A DNA stretch of 12,572 nt from an uncultured Treponema sp. (GCA_937885235.1 CAKZZK010000085.1:1-12572), one strand, 5' to 3'; counted from the stretch's first letter, positions 1 through 7,309 are shown. Translations and numbers: made by a program. The notes: generated by a model not told the origin, from the sequence alone.

Positions 1-765
1 CGGCGTGGCAGATGTGTAGGCGTTGAGGTCTGAGGATGGCAGACTGATATACGAGAGAATTTCCCCCGTCTTGGCGCTCGCCGCAATCAGCATCATGCTC
101 TCTGCCTGAGTCGTTTCCATGGTCTTTTTGGCTATCTTTTCAAGCCGGTACTGGAGGTTGGCATCGATGGTGAGATAGACATTGTCTCCGTAGACGTCTT
201 CCTTGGTTTCCGGCGTGAGCGGCGGGGAAAGCACTGCCTGCTGGGAATACTCAATGCCGCTCAGCCCAGAACCATCGTCACCCATATAGCCTATGAGCTG
301 GCTTGCAAGATCATTTTCGGGGTAAATGCGCCCGGGGATTTTGTCAAAGCGGGAAAAAGCGGTGTAATTGTTTGCCGTGAGCACATCGGAGAGCTCGTGG
401 TACTTGTCTTGGCTGAGTTTCTTCTTAAGATAGATAAAGCTGCTGCCCTTGTTCATGGTGATGCGGGTGACAATATCCTCAGGAGCCATATTGAGCACGG
501 GAGCAACCACGCTGGCAAAGACCTGTGGGTTCTTTATCATGCCCGGTGTCACTCCGTAGTGATAGAAATTCGTCTGCACTGCCAGGGGCTTGCCGTTCCT
601 GTCGACAATGGAGCCGCGTTCAACAACGGGCGGACGTGTGCTGAGTGTCTTTTTCGGACCGAAAGCCAGCTGGGCATAGTTCAGGTAGATGTATACACAG
701 GCAAAAAAAATCAATATGCCGATAAAATAAATCCGCCACCTGTTAAAAAATCCATTTATTTGCAT
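1..765 (-). CDS. Class B penicillin-binding protein (FtsI/PBP2 type), N-terminal part
   Basis: Predicted peptidoglycan DD-transpeptidase acting in the periplasm; 255 codons are visible and the C-terminal catalytic part lies off the left edge. A short basic N-terminus leads into one membrane segment (about residues 12-31). The PBP dimerisation domain begins at about residue 43 with RPPVVERGSIVDRNG, the conserved start of class B PBPs, and continues to about residue 200. The last visible residues (LIAASAKTGEILSYIS) match the entry of the transpeptidase domain, before the SxxK motif. The ATG at 765 lies inside the end of the signal peptidase gene (10-base overlap) and has an AGGA at 774-777, so translation is probably coupled. 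Whether it serves division (FtsI) or elongation (PBP2) cannot be told from this part. An 8-T run (plus-strand A at 703-710) lies in the membrane-segment codons. Confidence 0.9.
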   Translation of the reverse strand, partial: MQINGFFNRWRIYFIGILIFFACVYIYLNYAQLAFGPKKTLSTRPPVVERGSIVDRNGKPLAVQTNFYHYGVTPGMIKNPQVFASVVAPVLNMAPEDIVTRITMNKGSSFIYLKKKLSQDKYHELSDVLTANNYTAFSRFDKIPGRIYPENDLASQLIGYMGDDGSGLSGIEYSQQAVLSPPLTPETKEDVYGDNVYLTIDANLQYRLEKIAKKTMETTQAESMMLIAASAKTGEILSYISLPSSDLNAYTSATP

Positions 766-1262
766 AGGGCTTTTCCTAGAATGTTGTAGACAGGGATGAA
801 TCCATAGCTCCGCGAGTCGATAGAACTCGCATAGTTATCTCCAATGGCAAGAATAGTGCCCTCGGGGACTGCCGCTATATTGTTAAAACTGTTGTACTGC
901 TCTGAAGAAAGCGGGTAAGTATGGCCATTCACAATGAGAGTATAGCCTTTATCGCTTGAATAATCCAGTGGGGTAGAGGCAACTGCGGCACACCTCTTGA
1001 TCACCAGCCTGTTATCATGCAGGTAGATGACAACGTCGCCTTCCTTCGGCTGTGCCCAAGAAAAAAAAAGGCTGTCGCTGAAAGGCTTTACCAGACCGTA
1101 AGCCAGCTTGCATACTATGACCGCCTTTCCGTCCGCAATGCTTGGTTCCATGGAACTGCCGCTTATGTGAAGTATATCGATGACAAAAAACTTGCAGATG
1201 ATTCCTGCCAGCACGCCTGCCGCCACACAGAGCAGGAGAGATTTCGAACTTCTGTTTTTCAT
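756..1262 (-). CDS. lepB: Signal peptidase I (peptidase S26)
   Basis: Membrane-bound serine protease that removes signal peptides from exported proteins on the outer face of the inner membrane. The 168-residue product has one N-terminal membrane segment (about residues 8-28). It then carries the catalytic serine box SGSSMEP (Ser37), the catalytic lysine in RLVIKR (Lys89) and the closing box GDNYASSIDSRSYG (from about residue 141), so all three S26 signatures are present. The size is that of short, Gram-positive-like SipS enzymes with a single anchor, not the two-anchor E. coli LepB. Start: ATG at 1262 is chosen; an in-frame GTG at 1268 adds two residues and neither has a clear Shine-Dalgarno. 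It is the first gene of a minus-strand pair with the PBP and is divergent from the M23 gene. Codons 66-69 contain a 9-T run (plus-strand A at 1061-1069). Confidence 0.93.
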   Translation of the reverse strand: MKNRSSKSLLLCVAAGVLAGIICKFFVIDILHISGSSMEPSIADGKAVIVCKLAYGLVKPFSDSLFFSWAQPKEGDVVIYLHDNRLVIKRCAAVASTPLDYSSDKGYTLIVNGHTYPLSSEQYNSFNNIAAVPEGTILAIGDNYASSIDSRSYGFIPVYNILGKALCK

Positions 1263-1286
1263 AGCCACGGTTTTCTATGGCTTTAT

Positions 1287-1315
1287 ATTCTAATATCGAA
1301 ATTAATTTATGTCGA
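1287..1315 (-). promoter_or_regulatory. Candidate sigma70 promoter for lepB
   Basis: Read on the minus strand, TCGACA (1310-1315) is followed by a 17-base spacer and TAGAAT (1287-1292). This is an acceptable -35/-10 pair that would give a leader of about 12-18 bases before the lepB start. Spacing is ideal; box matches are fair. No comparably good pair was found for the divergent M23 gene. Confidence 0.45.
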
Positions 1316-1327
1316 TAGTTCTAATAT
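1288..1327. repeat. 9-bp direct repeats and a dyad in the lepB/M23 divergent gap
   Basis: TTCTAATAT occurs at 1288-1296 and again at 1319-1327, 31 bases apart, the second copy running into the M23 start codon. Between them TATCGA (1294-1299) and TCGATA (1312-1317) form a 6-bp inverted repeat around 12 AT-rich bases. The whole divergent gap is only 63 bases, so these elements overlap the candidate lepB promoter and could be an operator serving both genes. The repeats are seen directly; the role is inference, and AT-rich sequence can give such matches by chance. Confidence 0.4.
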
Positions 1328-2462
1328 GGAAGTTATCAGTTTTGCCGTTAAAAATTCAAGTGCAATAAGGGCTCCCCGGACTCTGTTTCGTCCCCGTTCT
1401 CACAGCTTTGACATTGGGGACTTTTTTGATGACCTTTCTGCTGAAATCAAAATTCAGGAGCAAAACCTCAGGCACTACGCTGTTTTTCTGATAGCTATTC
1501 CATTCTGCGTGGCGCTGTCTTTCGGCATCATAAGCCTGCTCAGGCATCATGAGGGCGCCGCCCCGATGGTGAATTTCGATAACTCCGGTATTGCCGAGGA
1601 AACATATATCGACAAGGCTATGTTTGATCTGGCAGTGAACACAGAGGTATTCTTCGATAACGAGGGCAACCTCGTCACAAGCGACGGCAAGAGCACCATG
1701 ATGGATTCTGTAGATTTTGTCTTCAGAGAGCCCGTTTCCTTCCAAGAATACGTCGTAAAGCAGGGAGATACCATCAGCTCCATAAGCCAGAAATTCGGGT
1801 TATCCAATATTTCCACGCTCATCGCCATAAACCAGATTGACAACGTGCGCTACCTGCCCGCAGGCAAACGCTTGCAGATTCCCTCTATGGATGGGCTTAT
1901 CCACACTGTCGCCGCAGGGGAAACGCTTGAGGGGTTAAGCGTAAAGTACCGCGTGACGGTGGAAGACCTCCTCGATGTGAACGATATGGATTCTGCCGTT
2001 CTAGCAGAGGGAAGCAAGCTTTTTGTTCCCGGCGCAAAGCTCGACAATAAGTCCCTGCAGAAAGCTATGGGCGAAGTCTTTGCCTGGCCTATCAACGCTT
2101 CATGGCGGCTTTCTTCCAACTTTGGTCCTCGCTCAGACCCCTTTACGGGAACTTCGTCCTACCACACGGGCATAGATATGGCATGTCCTCAGGGAACGGA
2201 GATAAAGGCTGCGATGAGCGGTACGGTGGCAGTGGCAGGATGGTCAAATGTCTTTGGTAACTACGTCATCATAAAGCATATAGATGGCTATCAGACGCTC
2301 TATGGCCACATGAGCAAGATATATGCCAAGAAGGGCAAGTTCGTATCGCAGGGAACGGTGATAGGGCTTGTCGGCAGTACCGGCTATTCCACGGGGCCCC
2401 ACCTGCATTTCACCGTCTATAAAAACGGCAAGCTGGTGAACCCCCTGTCCGTCCTCAAGTAG
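1326..2462 (+). CDS. Membrane-anchored LysM-M23 peptidoglycan endopeptidase
   Basis: Predicted zinc metallopeptidase cutting peptidoglycan cross-links in the periplasm, of 378 residues. A cytoplasmic N-terminus of about 50 residues precedes one membrane segment (about 51-72), so the protein is tethered rather than secreted. Two LysM glycan-binding modules follow at about 141-186 (starting YVVKQGDTISSIS) and 191-236. The M23/LytM domain covers about 272-373: zinc ligands His280 and Asp284 in HTGID, His328 in YGH, and His359/His361 in GPHLHF. The catalytic set is complete, so it is expected to be active, unlike degenerate LytM regulators. Start: ATG 1326 is used because the open frame upstream (to 1017) only runs antisense through lepB; no Shine-Dalgarno is visible. 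It is followed after 6 bases by the propeller gene, so the two are probably one operon. Confidence 0.93.
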   Translation: MEVISFAVKNSSAIRAPRTLFRPRSHSFDIGDFFDDLSAEIKIQEQNLRHYAVFLIAIPFCVALSFGIISLLRHHEGAAPMVNFDNSGIAEETYIDKAMFDLAVNTEVFFDNEGNLVTSDGKSTMMDSVDFVFREPVSFQEYVVKQGDTISSISQKFGLSNISTLIAINQIDNVRYLPAGKRLQIPSMDGLIHTVAAGETLEGLSVKYRVTVEDLLDVNDMDSAVLAEGSKLFVPGAKLDNKSLQKAMGEVFAWPINASWRLSSNFGPRSDPFTGTSSYHTGIDMACPQGTEIKAAMSGTVAVAGWSNVFGNYVIIKHIDGYQTLYGHMSKIYAKKGKFVSQGTVIGLVGSTGYSTGPHLHFTVYKNGKLVNPLSVLK

Positions 2463-2468
2463 CAGGCT

Positions 2469-4556
2469 ATGAAGCAGCTGCTGAAAGCTGTATGGGTGGC
2501 AGCCTCTCTGTGTGCCGCAGGCCTCTGTTTTGCATCGGCTCCTGCTGTGTTCGGCGGGCTGAACATAAACAGCGCAGACGATGTGCTTTTCACTGTTTCC
2601 AAAGATTATCAAAGCCTCTATCTGAGCCATCTGGGTGCGACAAAGGCGGCAGGTACCCCGAAGCTCCTCAGCTGCTATCCAGCACAGTTGCTTGCCCTGA
2701 ACGGCGGCAAAACCCTGTACATCCGCAATAATGAGGGCTCTGCGTGCTATGAGAGCTCCTCGGCGACAAAACCGCAGTCCCTCATCTGGACGGGAGCGGG
2801 CGGAGAACCATACCCCGCCGCGGCAAGCCCTGACGGCAAATGGCTGTGCTTTGCAGAGCGCGTGCAGTCTGCGTCGGGGCGGCTTGTGTTGCGGGAAGTG
2901 CGCAGCGGTAGGGATTTTGTTCTTGCAGAAAAACTGCCTTTTACGCCGGAGCTCATTCCCGCCAAGTGGTCCCCTGACAGCAAATTCCTGCTGTATGAAA
3001 AAGATGGCGTTGTCTATTTCGCCAATCCGGAATACATCATTAAAAATGATGGTTTCCCTGAAGAATACAGAAAGATAGGCGGTGGCAGCATTGCCAGCGT
3101 GCAGTGGACCCGCGCAAAAAGCATCGTCTATATTGACGGGGACGTTATCTACCGCATTCAGGAACATGAGCTGTATATACGCGGGCTTTATTCCTACTTC
3201 ATCGGCAACGGTTCCGTCGTGGGGCGGCTGCTGTACCCCTTTAACCCCGCGACGGATGCCTTCTGGTGCAACGAGAAGGGTACCCAGCTTGTCATCAACA
3301 CGGCAGACAAATTCGTTTCCAGCTGTGTTATAGAAGAAGATGCCTATGATTTTGTGAAGCCCCTCATACAGCTGCCGCTGAACAAGGTAGCTGGCATACC
3401 ACTCGGCTGCCGCGTGTTCTGGCCCTATGGCTCAGCCCCGCTTCTGTGGGTGGATTATCTTCCATATAATAGCGGCAATAACGAGAAAGCAAGTGATGTC
3501 TACGTATTGTCCGGTACGGTGCCGCTTTTGCTTTCAGTAAAAGCCTCCGTTGCCCCCGCGCTGTCCCCTGACGGCAGGTATCTGGCACTTTCCGATGCGG
3601 AAAGTTTTTCTGTGTACAGGCTGGATGACTGGAAGTGCGTGGCATCCCTCAGTGGCGAAAAAACGCTGTCGGTGGCTTGGGCTGCCGCAAAGAGCCTGTA
3701 CGTCGGCGGGGAGCAGACGGTGCGCTTTCTTGAGTTCGCGGATTCTCAGGCTTCCCCCGCACAGAAGGCAACTGTCCTTTTTCTTTCCTCTGTCTCTGCT
3801 ACAGGATGGAATGCAGGCAGAATCCTTGCCCGCACATCAGATGCTTCCCCCGTCTATATCTATGATGCAACGCAGAATTGTTGGAGTCTCTATGAAAGAG
3901 GAACGCTGGACAGTCCCCGTCAGGCAAGCAAGAATTTCCGCGTCTTTCTGGGAGAGTCTGAAAACAGCAATTATGCAAACGCTATCTTTGTCCGCCCCCT
4001 TGGCAAAGAAGCATACACCTACCTTCTGAGCGAAGAGACAAGCCGCGCCGCTCCCGCCCTGCAAAAGCGCGCGCTCTGCTTTGATCTGCTGGACACAGCG
4101 GAGGGACTTGCCCCGGTGCTTGCCGCCCTGCAAAAGCACAATGTCAGCGCAACCTTCTTCATCAATGGGGAATTTATGCGCCGCTATCCAAAGGAAACAA
4201 AACTGCTTGCATCCTCCGGCCATATCTGTGCTTCGCTTTTCTCTGCCACCGTAGATTTGCTCTCTAGGGACTACCGGCTTGACAAGGAATTCATTCAGCG
4301 CGGCCTTGCCCGCAACGAAGACGAATTCTATACCCTCACAGGCAAGGAGCTTTCACTGCTCTGGCATACGCCTTACGGCAACAGCAACAGCTATATAGTA
4401 GCAGCGGGAAAAGGAAGCGGCTACACATACATAGATGAGGGGCTTGCCATCTCATTTACCATTGGGAAATCGGGAGAAAACATCGATGCAGTCATTTCCT
4501 CCCTGCTTGAAAGCGGCTGCGAGATAGTGCCTGTTCAGGATTTGCTCGCTCGATAG
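2469..4556 (+). CDS. Secreted beta-propeller protein with degenerate polysaccharide-deacetylase-like C-terminus
   Basis: The 695-residue product has a cleavable-type signal peptide (about 1-24, ending FASA); cysteines are present but no proper lipobox. Residues 40-500 hold TolB/WD40-like blade motifs, for example SPDGKWLCFAE, WSPDSKFLLYE and LSPDGRYLALSD, so a beta-propeller is likely. From about 535 the protein resembles the NodB polysaccharide-deacetylase fold: FDLLD at 538-542 where TFDDG is expected, SATFFING, SGH at 583-585, and HTPYG at 633-637 where RPPYG is expected. The second metal Asp and the HxxxH zinc pair appear replaced (GHICASLFSA), so activity is doubtful; binding or scaffolding of glycan is my inference. 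It starts 6 bases after the M23 gene and its end overlaps the convergent carboxypeptidase gene by 22 bases. Domain calls come from motif reading, not a profile search. Confidence 0.82.
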   Translation: MKQLLKAVWVAASLCAAGLCFASAPAVFGGLNINSADDVLFTVSKDYQSLYLSHLGATKAAGTPKLLSCYPAQLLALNGGKTLYIRNNEGSACYESSSATKPQSLIWTGAGGEPYPAAASPDGKWLCFAERVQSASGRLVLREVRSGRDFVLAEKLPFTPELIPAKWSPDSKFLLYEKDGVVYFANPEYIIKNDGFPEEYRKIGGGSIASVQWTRAKSIVYIDGDVIYRIQEHELYIRGLYSYFIGNGSVVGRLLYPFNPATDAFWCNEKGTQLVINTADKFVSSCVIEEDAYDFVKPLIQLPLNKVAGIPLGCRVFWPYGSAPLLWVDYLPYNSGNNEKASDVYVLSGTVPLLLSVKASVAPALSPDGRYLALSDAESFSVYRLDDWKCVASLSGEKTLSVAWAAAKSLYVGGEQTVRFLEFADSQASPAQKATVLFLSSVSATGWNAGRILARTSDASPVYIYDATQNCWSLYERGTLDSPRQASKNFRVFLGESENSNYANAIFVRPLGKEAYTYLLSEETSRAAPALQKRALCFDLLDTAEGLAPVLAALQKHNVSATFFINGEFMRRYPKETKLLASSGHICASLFSATVDLLSRDYRLDKEFIQRGLARNEDEFYTLTGKELSLLWHTPYGNSNSYIVAAGKGSGYTYIDEGLAISFTIGKSGENIDAVISSLLESGCEIVPVQDLLAR

Positions 4557-5965
4557 CTCTGGTACAACTGGATGATTTTGAAAACAAGTGCCCCCTTTGC
4601 CTTTGCCAGCCCCTCTGAGGCGGGAACATCCCTGTCCGCCACAAGGGGAACGGTGCGCAACACGGTATCGCCAAGGGTGTAGCTCAGGCTGCCATAGACA
4701 GAGCCACAGCTGACGGCGCCATAGAGGCAGTCGGGAATATCGGCAGACACATTCACTGATGCCGCCGCACCCGTCGGAGAGTCTCCCTCAATGAAGGGAA
4801 CGGTAAAGCTTTCATCGTAAGCAGGAACCAGGCGGACAGCCCGTCCTTCCGCGCCCGCAATTCCCACAGTGAATTCATGCTCTTCATCAGTGCTTCGGGG
4901 ATGATAATCCGCATAATTGGCAAAGGCATAGTGAAAAAGCGCGAGATTGTCTTCTACGCGATGCTTGTTGCCTTCCGCCGTAGAATGCCCCGGTCCGCGG
5001 AGCGTTACCGAAAGGAAGCGATTGCCGTTCTGTTCCGCAGTCACGCTGATATTGTAGCCGCTTTCGTCTATGTATCCTGTTTTAAGCCCGTCGCAGCCGG
5101 TGATTTTATCCAGCAGTTTGTTCGTGTTGTTTTGAACTATGGCTAGGCTGTCTCCCCGTGAGCGCTGGTTTTCGGGCAGGTTTTTCTCCATGGGATAGCG
5201 CAGTTTGGCTACAGAGTGGAAGTCTTTGAGCGCCCACGGGTATTTGCTGATATAGAGCCGCGCAAAGGTGGCTAATTCCCGCGCCGTGGTGACATTTTTC
5301 TCACTGTAGCCGCTTGATTCCACAAAATGCGTATGCTCAAGCCCCGCCTTTTTTACCGCGCTGTTCATCCGCGCAACAAAATCTTCCATATTACCGCATA
5401 TATAATAGGCTGCCGCTATGGAAGCATCGTTGCCGCTGGCAATCGCAAGCCCGAGCAGAAGCTCACGAAGCGTCACATGCTGTCCCTTGCCCAGATACAT
5501 ACGGGAAGCATCGGAGGGCAGGTTTGCCGACCAGCTCTGGGGGGGCAGGGGCACTTCGTCATCCAGCGAGACTTCCCCGCGCTCCACAGCTTCAAAGATG
5601 ACGTACATTTCCACTATTTTGGTGAGCGATGCAGGCGGTACAAGGGTATCGGCATTTTTCTCCCAGAGTATGCTTCCTGTCACACAGTCTATGAGGATGG
5701 CACTGCCCGCGCTCACGTTCAAGTTTTCGGCTGGCGCCTTGTATGGCAAGGGGGAAAGCGCAATGCTCGTTCGCTCTGGATAAAGGCTGTCGAGCACGGA
5801 ATGCAGATGCCGCTCTTCGTCCTCAGTGCGCAGATCCAGAGGCGCAGGCTGTAATACCTGTTTGGCGTCATAAAGGCAGTATGCCGCAGAAAGCGAAAGG
5901 CAGATAAAGGCAAGCAGGAGAAGAAAAAGCAGTATGCGGCGGCGAGGGAAAGCTTCCCGTGCCAT
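4535..5965 (-). CDS. D-alanyl-D-alanine carboxypeptidase (peptidase S11, PBP5/DacA-DacF family)
   Basis: Removes the terminal D-Ala from peptidoglycan pentapeptides in the periplasm, limiting cross-linking. The 476-residue product has a basic N-terminus and a membrane segment or signal at about 10-31. The penicillin-binding domain covers about 82-330 with all three active-site motifs: SLTK (Ser113, Lys116), SGN (177-179) and KTG (295-297). The C-terminal part (about 365-450) looks like the beta-rich PBP5-type domain, and the last 20 residues (FKIIQLYQSYRASKS) could form the amphipathic membrane-anchoring helix typical of the family. It begins one base after the aroC stop with a good AAGGA inside aroC, so it is co-translated with aroC. 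Its end overlaps the plus-strand propeller gene. S11 membership is secure; which paralogue name applies (dacA, dacC, dacF) is not. Confidence 0.93.
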   Translation of the reverse strand: MAREAFPRRRILLFLLLLAFICLSLSAAYCLYDAKQVLQPAPLDLRTEDEERHLHSVLDSLYPERTSIALSPLPYKAPAENLNVSAGSAILIDCVTGSILWEKNADTLVPPASLTKIVEMYVIFEAVERGEVSLDDEVPLPPQSWSANLPSDASRMYLGKGQHVTLRELLLGLAIASGNDASIAAAYYICGNMEDFVARMNSAVKKAGLEHTHFVESSGYSEKNVTTARELATFARLYISKYPWALKDFHSVAKLRYPMEKNLPENQRSRGDSLAIVQNNTNKLLDKITGCDGLKTGYIDESGYNISVTAEQNGNRFLSVTLRGPGHSTAEGNKHRVEDNLALFHYAFANYADYHPRSTDEEHEFTVGIAGAEGRAVRLVPAYDESFTVPFIEGDSPTGAAASVNVSADIPDCLYGAVSCGSVYGSLSYTLGDTVLRTVPLVADRDVPASEGLAKAKGALVFKIIQLYQSYRASKS

Positions 5966-5966
5966 A

Positions 5967-7061
5967 TTACATCCTTGCCGCTCGGTCTCTGAGCAGCATA
6001 TCTGCCAAAGTGATGGCGGTCATCGCTTCCACCACGGGCACAACCCGCGGGCACAGGCAGACATCGTGCCTTCCCGCTATCTTGATTTCCGTTTCCTCGT
6101 TGCCAGTGGTGATGGTCTGCTGTGTGCTGAATATGCTTGGCACCGGCTTGACAGCCATGCGGAATACAATATCGTCTCCGCGGGAAATTCCGCCGAGTAT
6201 GCCCCCCGCATGATTTGAAAGAAATGCAGGTTTCCCGTCCTGTATGCGCATGGCATCGTTGTTTTCGCTACCTGTAAGGGCTGCTGTGCCAAAGCCGCTG
6301 CCGAATTCAATGCCTTTCACGGCACCTATAGACAGCATGGCGTGTGCGAGCACAGCGTCAAGTTTGTCAAAGACTGGTTCTCCCAGTCCCGCAGCCACAC
6401 CTGTCACCACGCATTCAATGATGCCTCCCGCAGAGTCTCCTTTTACCCGCAGCGCTTCTATGCGTGCCTGCATCTCTTTTGCGGCTTCGCTGTCAGCGGC
6501 ACGCAAGGGATTGTTTTCCTTCTCCGCAGGATTGACGGTCTTGCAGGATATACCAGCCGCCTGCAGTGTGTATGCTGTTATGCTTATCCCTTTGGCAGCG
6601 AGAAAAAGTTTTGCTATTGCCCCTGCCGCCACCCGTGCACAGGTTTCCCGCCCGCTGGAGCGTCCTCCGCCGCGGTAATCGCGGATGCCGTATTTTTCAT
6701 GATAGCTGAAATCCGCATGGCCGGGGCGGTAGCAGTCTTTGATGGCGCTGTAGTCCCCTGAATGCTGGTTTGTGTTGCGGATGACTATGGTAATAGGCGT
6801 TCCTGTCGTCTTGCCCTCGAACAAGCCGCTGAATATTTCCGCCTTGTCCGCTTCTTTCCGTGCGGTGACGGCGGCGTTGCCCGCTGCTCCCGGTCTGCGC
6901 CTGTCCAGCTCGTCTTGCAGGAACTTGGTGTCTATCTCCAGTCCCGCAGGACAGCCGTCTATCACGCAGCCCAAGCCTTCGCCGTGGCTCTCGCCAAAAG
7001 TCGTTACCCTGAACACTTCTCCAAATGTATTTCCTGCCATAGCGTCACATTGTACCCGCAT
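5967..7061 (-). CDS. aroC: Chorismate synthase
   Basis: Catalyses the last shikimate-pathway step, 5-enolpyruvylshikimate 3-phosphate to chorismate plus phosphate, with reduced FMN, in the cytoplasm. Of 364 residues, the usual family length. Visible signatures are FGESHGEGLGCVIDGCPAG near the N-terminus (invariant His26), RRRPG (53-57), then RPGHADFSYHEKYGIRDYRGGGRSSGRET with the conserved arginines, and a C-terminal GRHDVCLCPRVVPVVEAM. The start at 7061 rather than Met8 (7040) is chosen because AGGAGG lies 5 bases upstream of it while Met8 has no Shine-Dalgarno; the leader MRVQCDA is therefore probably real. First gene of a two-gene unit with the S11 carboxypeptidase; divergent from trpS. 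Its presence implies endogenous aromatic biosynthesis, unlike the reduced T. pallidum group. Confidence 0.97.
   Translation of the reverse strand: MRVQCDAMAGNTFGEVFRVTTFGESHGEGLGCVIDGCPAGLEIDTKFLQDELDRRRPGAAGNAAVTARKEADKAEIFSGLFEGKTTGTPITIVIRNTNQHSGDYSAIKDCYRPGHADFSYHEKYGIRDYRGGGRSSGRETCARVAAGAIAKLFLAAKGISITAYTLQAAGISCKTVNPAEKENNPLRAADSEAAKEMQARIEALRVKGDSAGGIIECVVTGVAAGLGEPVFDKLDAVLAHAMLSIGAVKGIEFGSGFGTAALTGSENNDAMRIQDGKPAFLSNHAGGILGGISRGDDIVFRMAVKPVPSIFSTQQTITTGNEETEIKIAGRHDVCLCPRVVPVVEAMTAITLADMLLRDRAARM
5972..5976 (-). promoter_or_regulatory. Ribosome binding site of the carboxypeptidase gene, inside aroC
   Basis: On the minus strand AAGGA sits 6 bases before the ATG at 5965 and overlaps the last codons of aroC, whose stop codon is separated from that ATG by a single base. 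This arrangement fits translational coupling and supports the chosen carboxypeptidase start. Confidence 0.7.
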
Positions 7062-7289
7062 TTCCCCCTCCTGTCAACGAACCTCGTATCTATTCAGCAC
7101 TCCTAAAAAATGTAAATCTGTTTCGTTGGGAGTATTTCTATTTATAACAGTATTCTTAAAGCCCATGAGCTATTTATCTTTATTGCGAATTAGGTGCAAT
7201 ACTGTATTTTATGCTTTGACTGCGTAAAAGCTTGCCCAGAAAATGCGCCCTGCTAATTAAATGGAAGCCCCCCTTTACAGTTTTTGAAT
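7062..7289. other. AT-rich part of the aroC/trpS divergent intergenic region
   Basis: These 228 bases are visibly richer in A and T than the flanking genes and hold no credible gene. They must carry the aroC promoter, but I see only weak candidates on the minus strand (a TATAAA at about 7141-7146 without a good -35). On the plus strand TTGACT (7216-7221), a 17-base spacer and GAAAAT (7239-7244) form a fair sigma70-like pair that would transcribe into the repeat array and trpS. A 6-bp inverted repeat, TATTGC at 7181-7186 and GCAATA at 7196-7201, is the only clear dyad and could be an operator. Confidence 0.4.
7067..7072 (-). promoter_or_regulatory. Strong Shine-Dalgarno deciding the aroC start
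   Basis: A perfect AGGAGG on the minus strand, within a longer purine run, lies 5 bases before the ATG at 7061. The more conserved internal Met at 7040 has no such site, so translation should begin at 7061. Confidence 0.8.
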
Positions 7290-7309
7290 GGCTGCTACAG
7301 AAAGCAGCC
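7290..7309. repeat. 7-bp perfect hairpin next to the tandem array
   Basis: GGCTGCT (7290-7296) and AGCAGCC (7303-7309) form a perfect inverted repeat with a 6-base loop. It abuts the first 22-bp unit. There is no T run directly after it on either strand, so an intrinsic terminator is unlikely; it may be part of the same repeat element. Confidence 0.55.

Noticed and set aside
397..789. 130-codon plus-strand open frame
   Set aside because: It is antisense to the PBP gene, whose membrane and dimerisation motifs are clear; no family features in the frame.
1017..1325. Longer M23 protein starting at 1017
   Set aside because: The added 103 codons lie antisense to lepB and would place non-homologous sequence before a normal membrane-anchored start; ATG 1326 gives a sensible protein.
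2244..3167. 307-codon minus-strand open frame
   Set aside because: Shadow of the M23 and propeller genes with Arg/Cys/Ala-rich composition and no recognisable motif.
7290..7309. Intrinsic terminator
   Set aside because: The stem is perfect but no T run follows on either strand, and neither flanking gene ends here (both start from this region).
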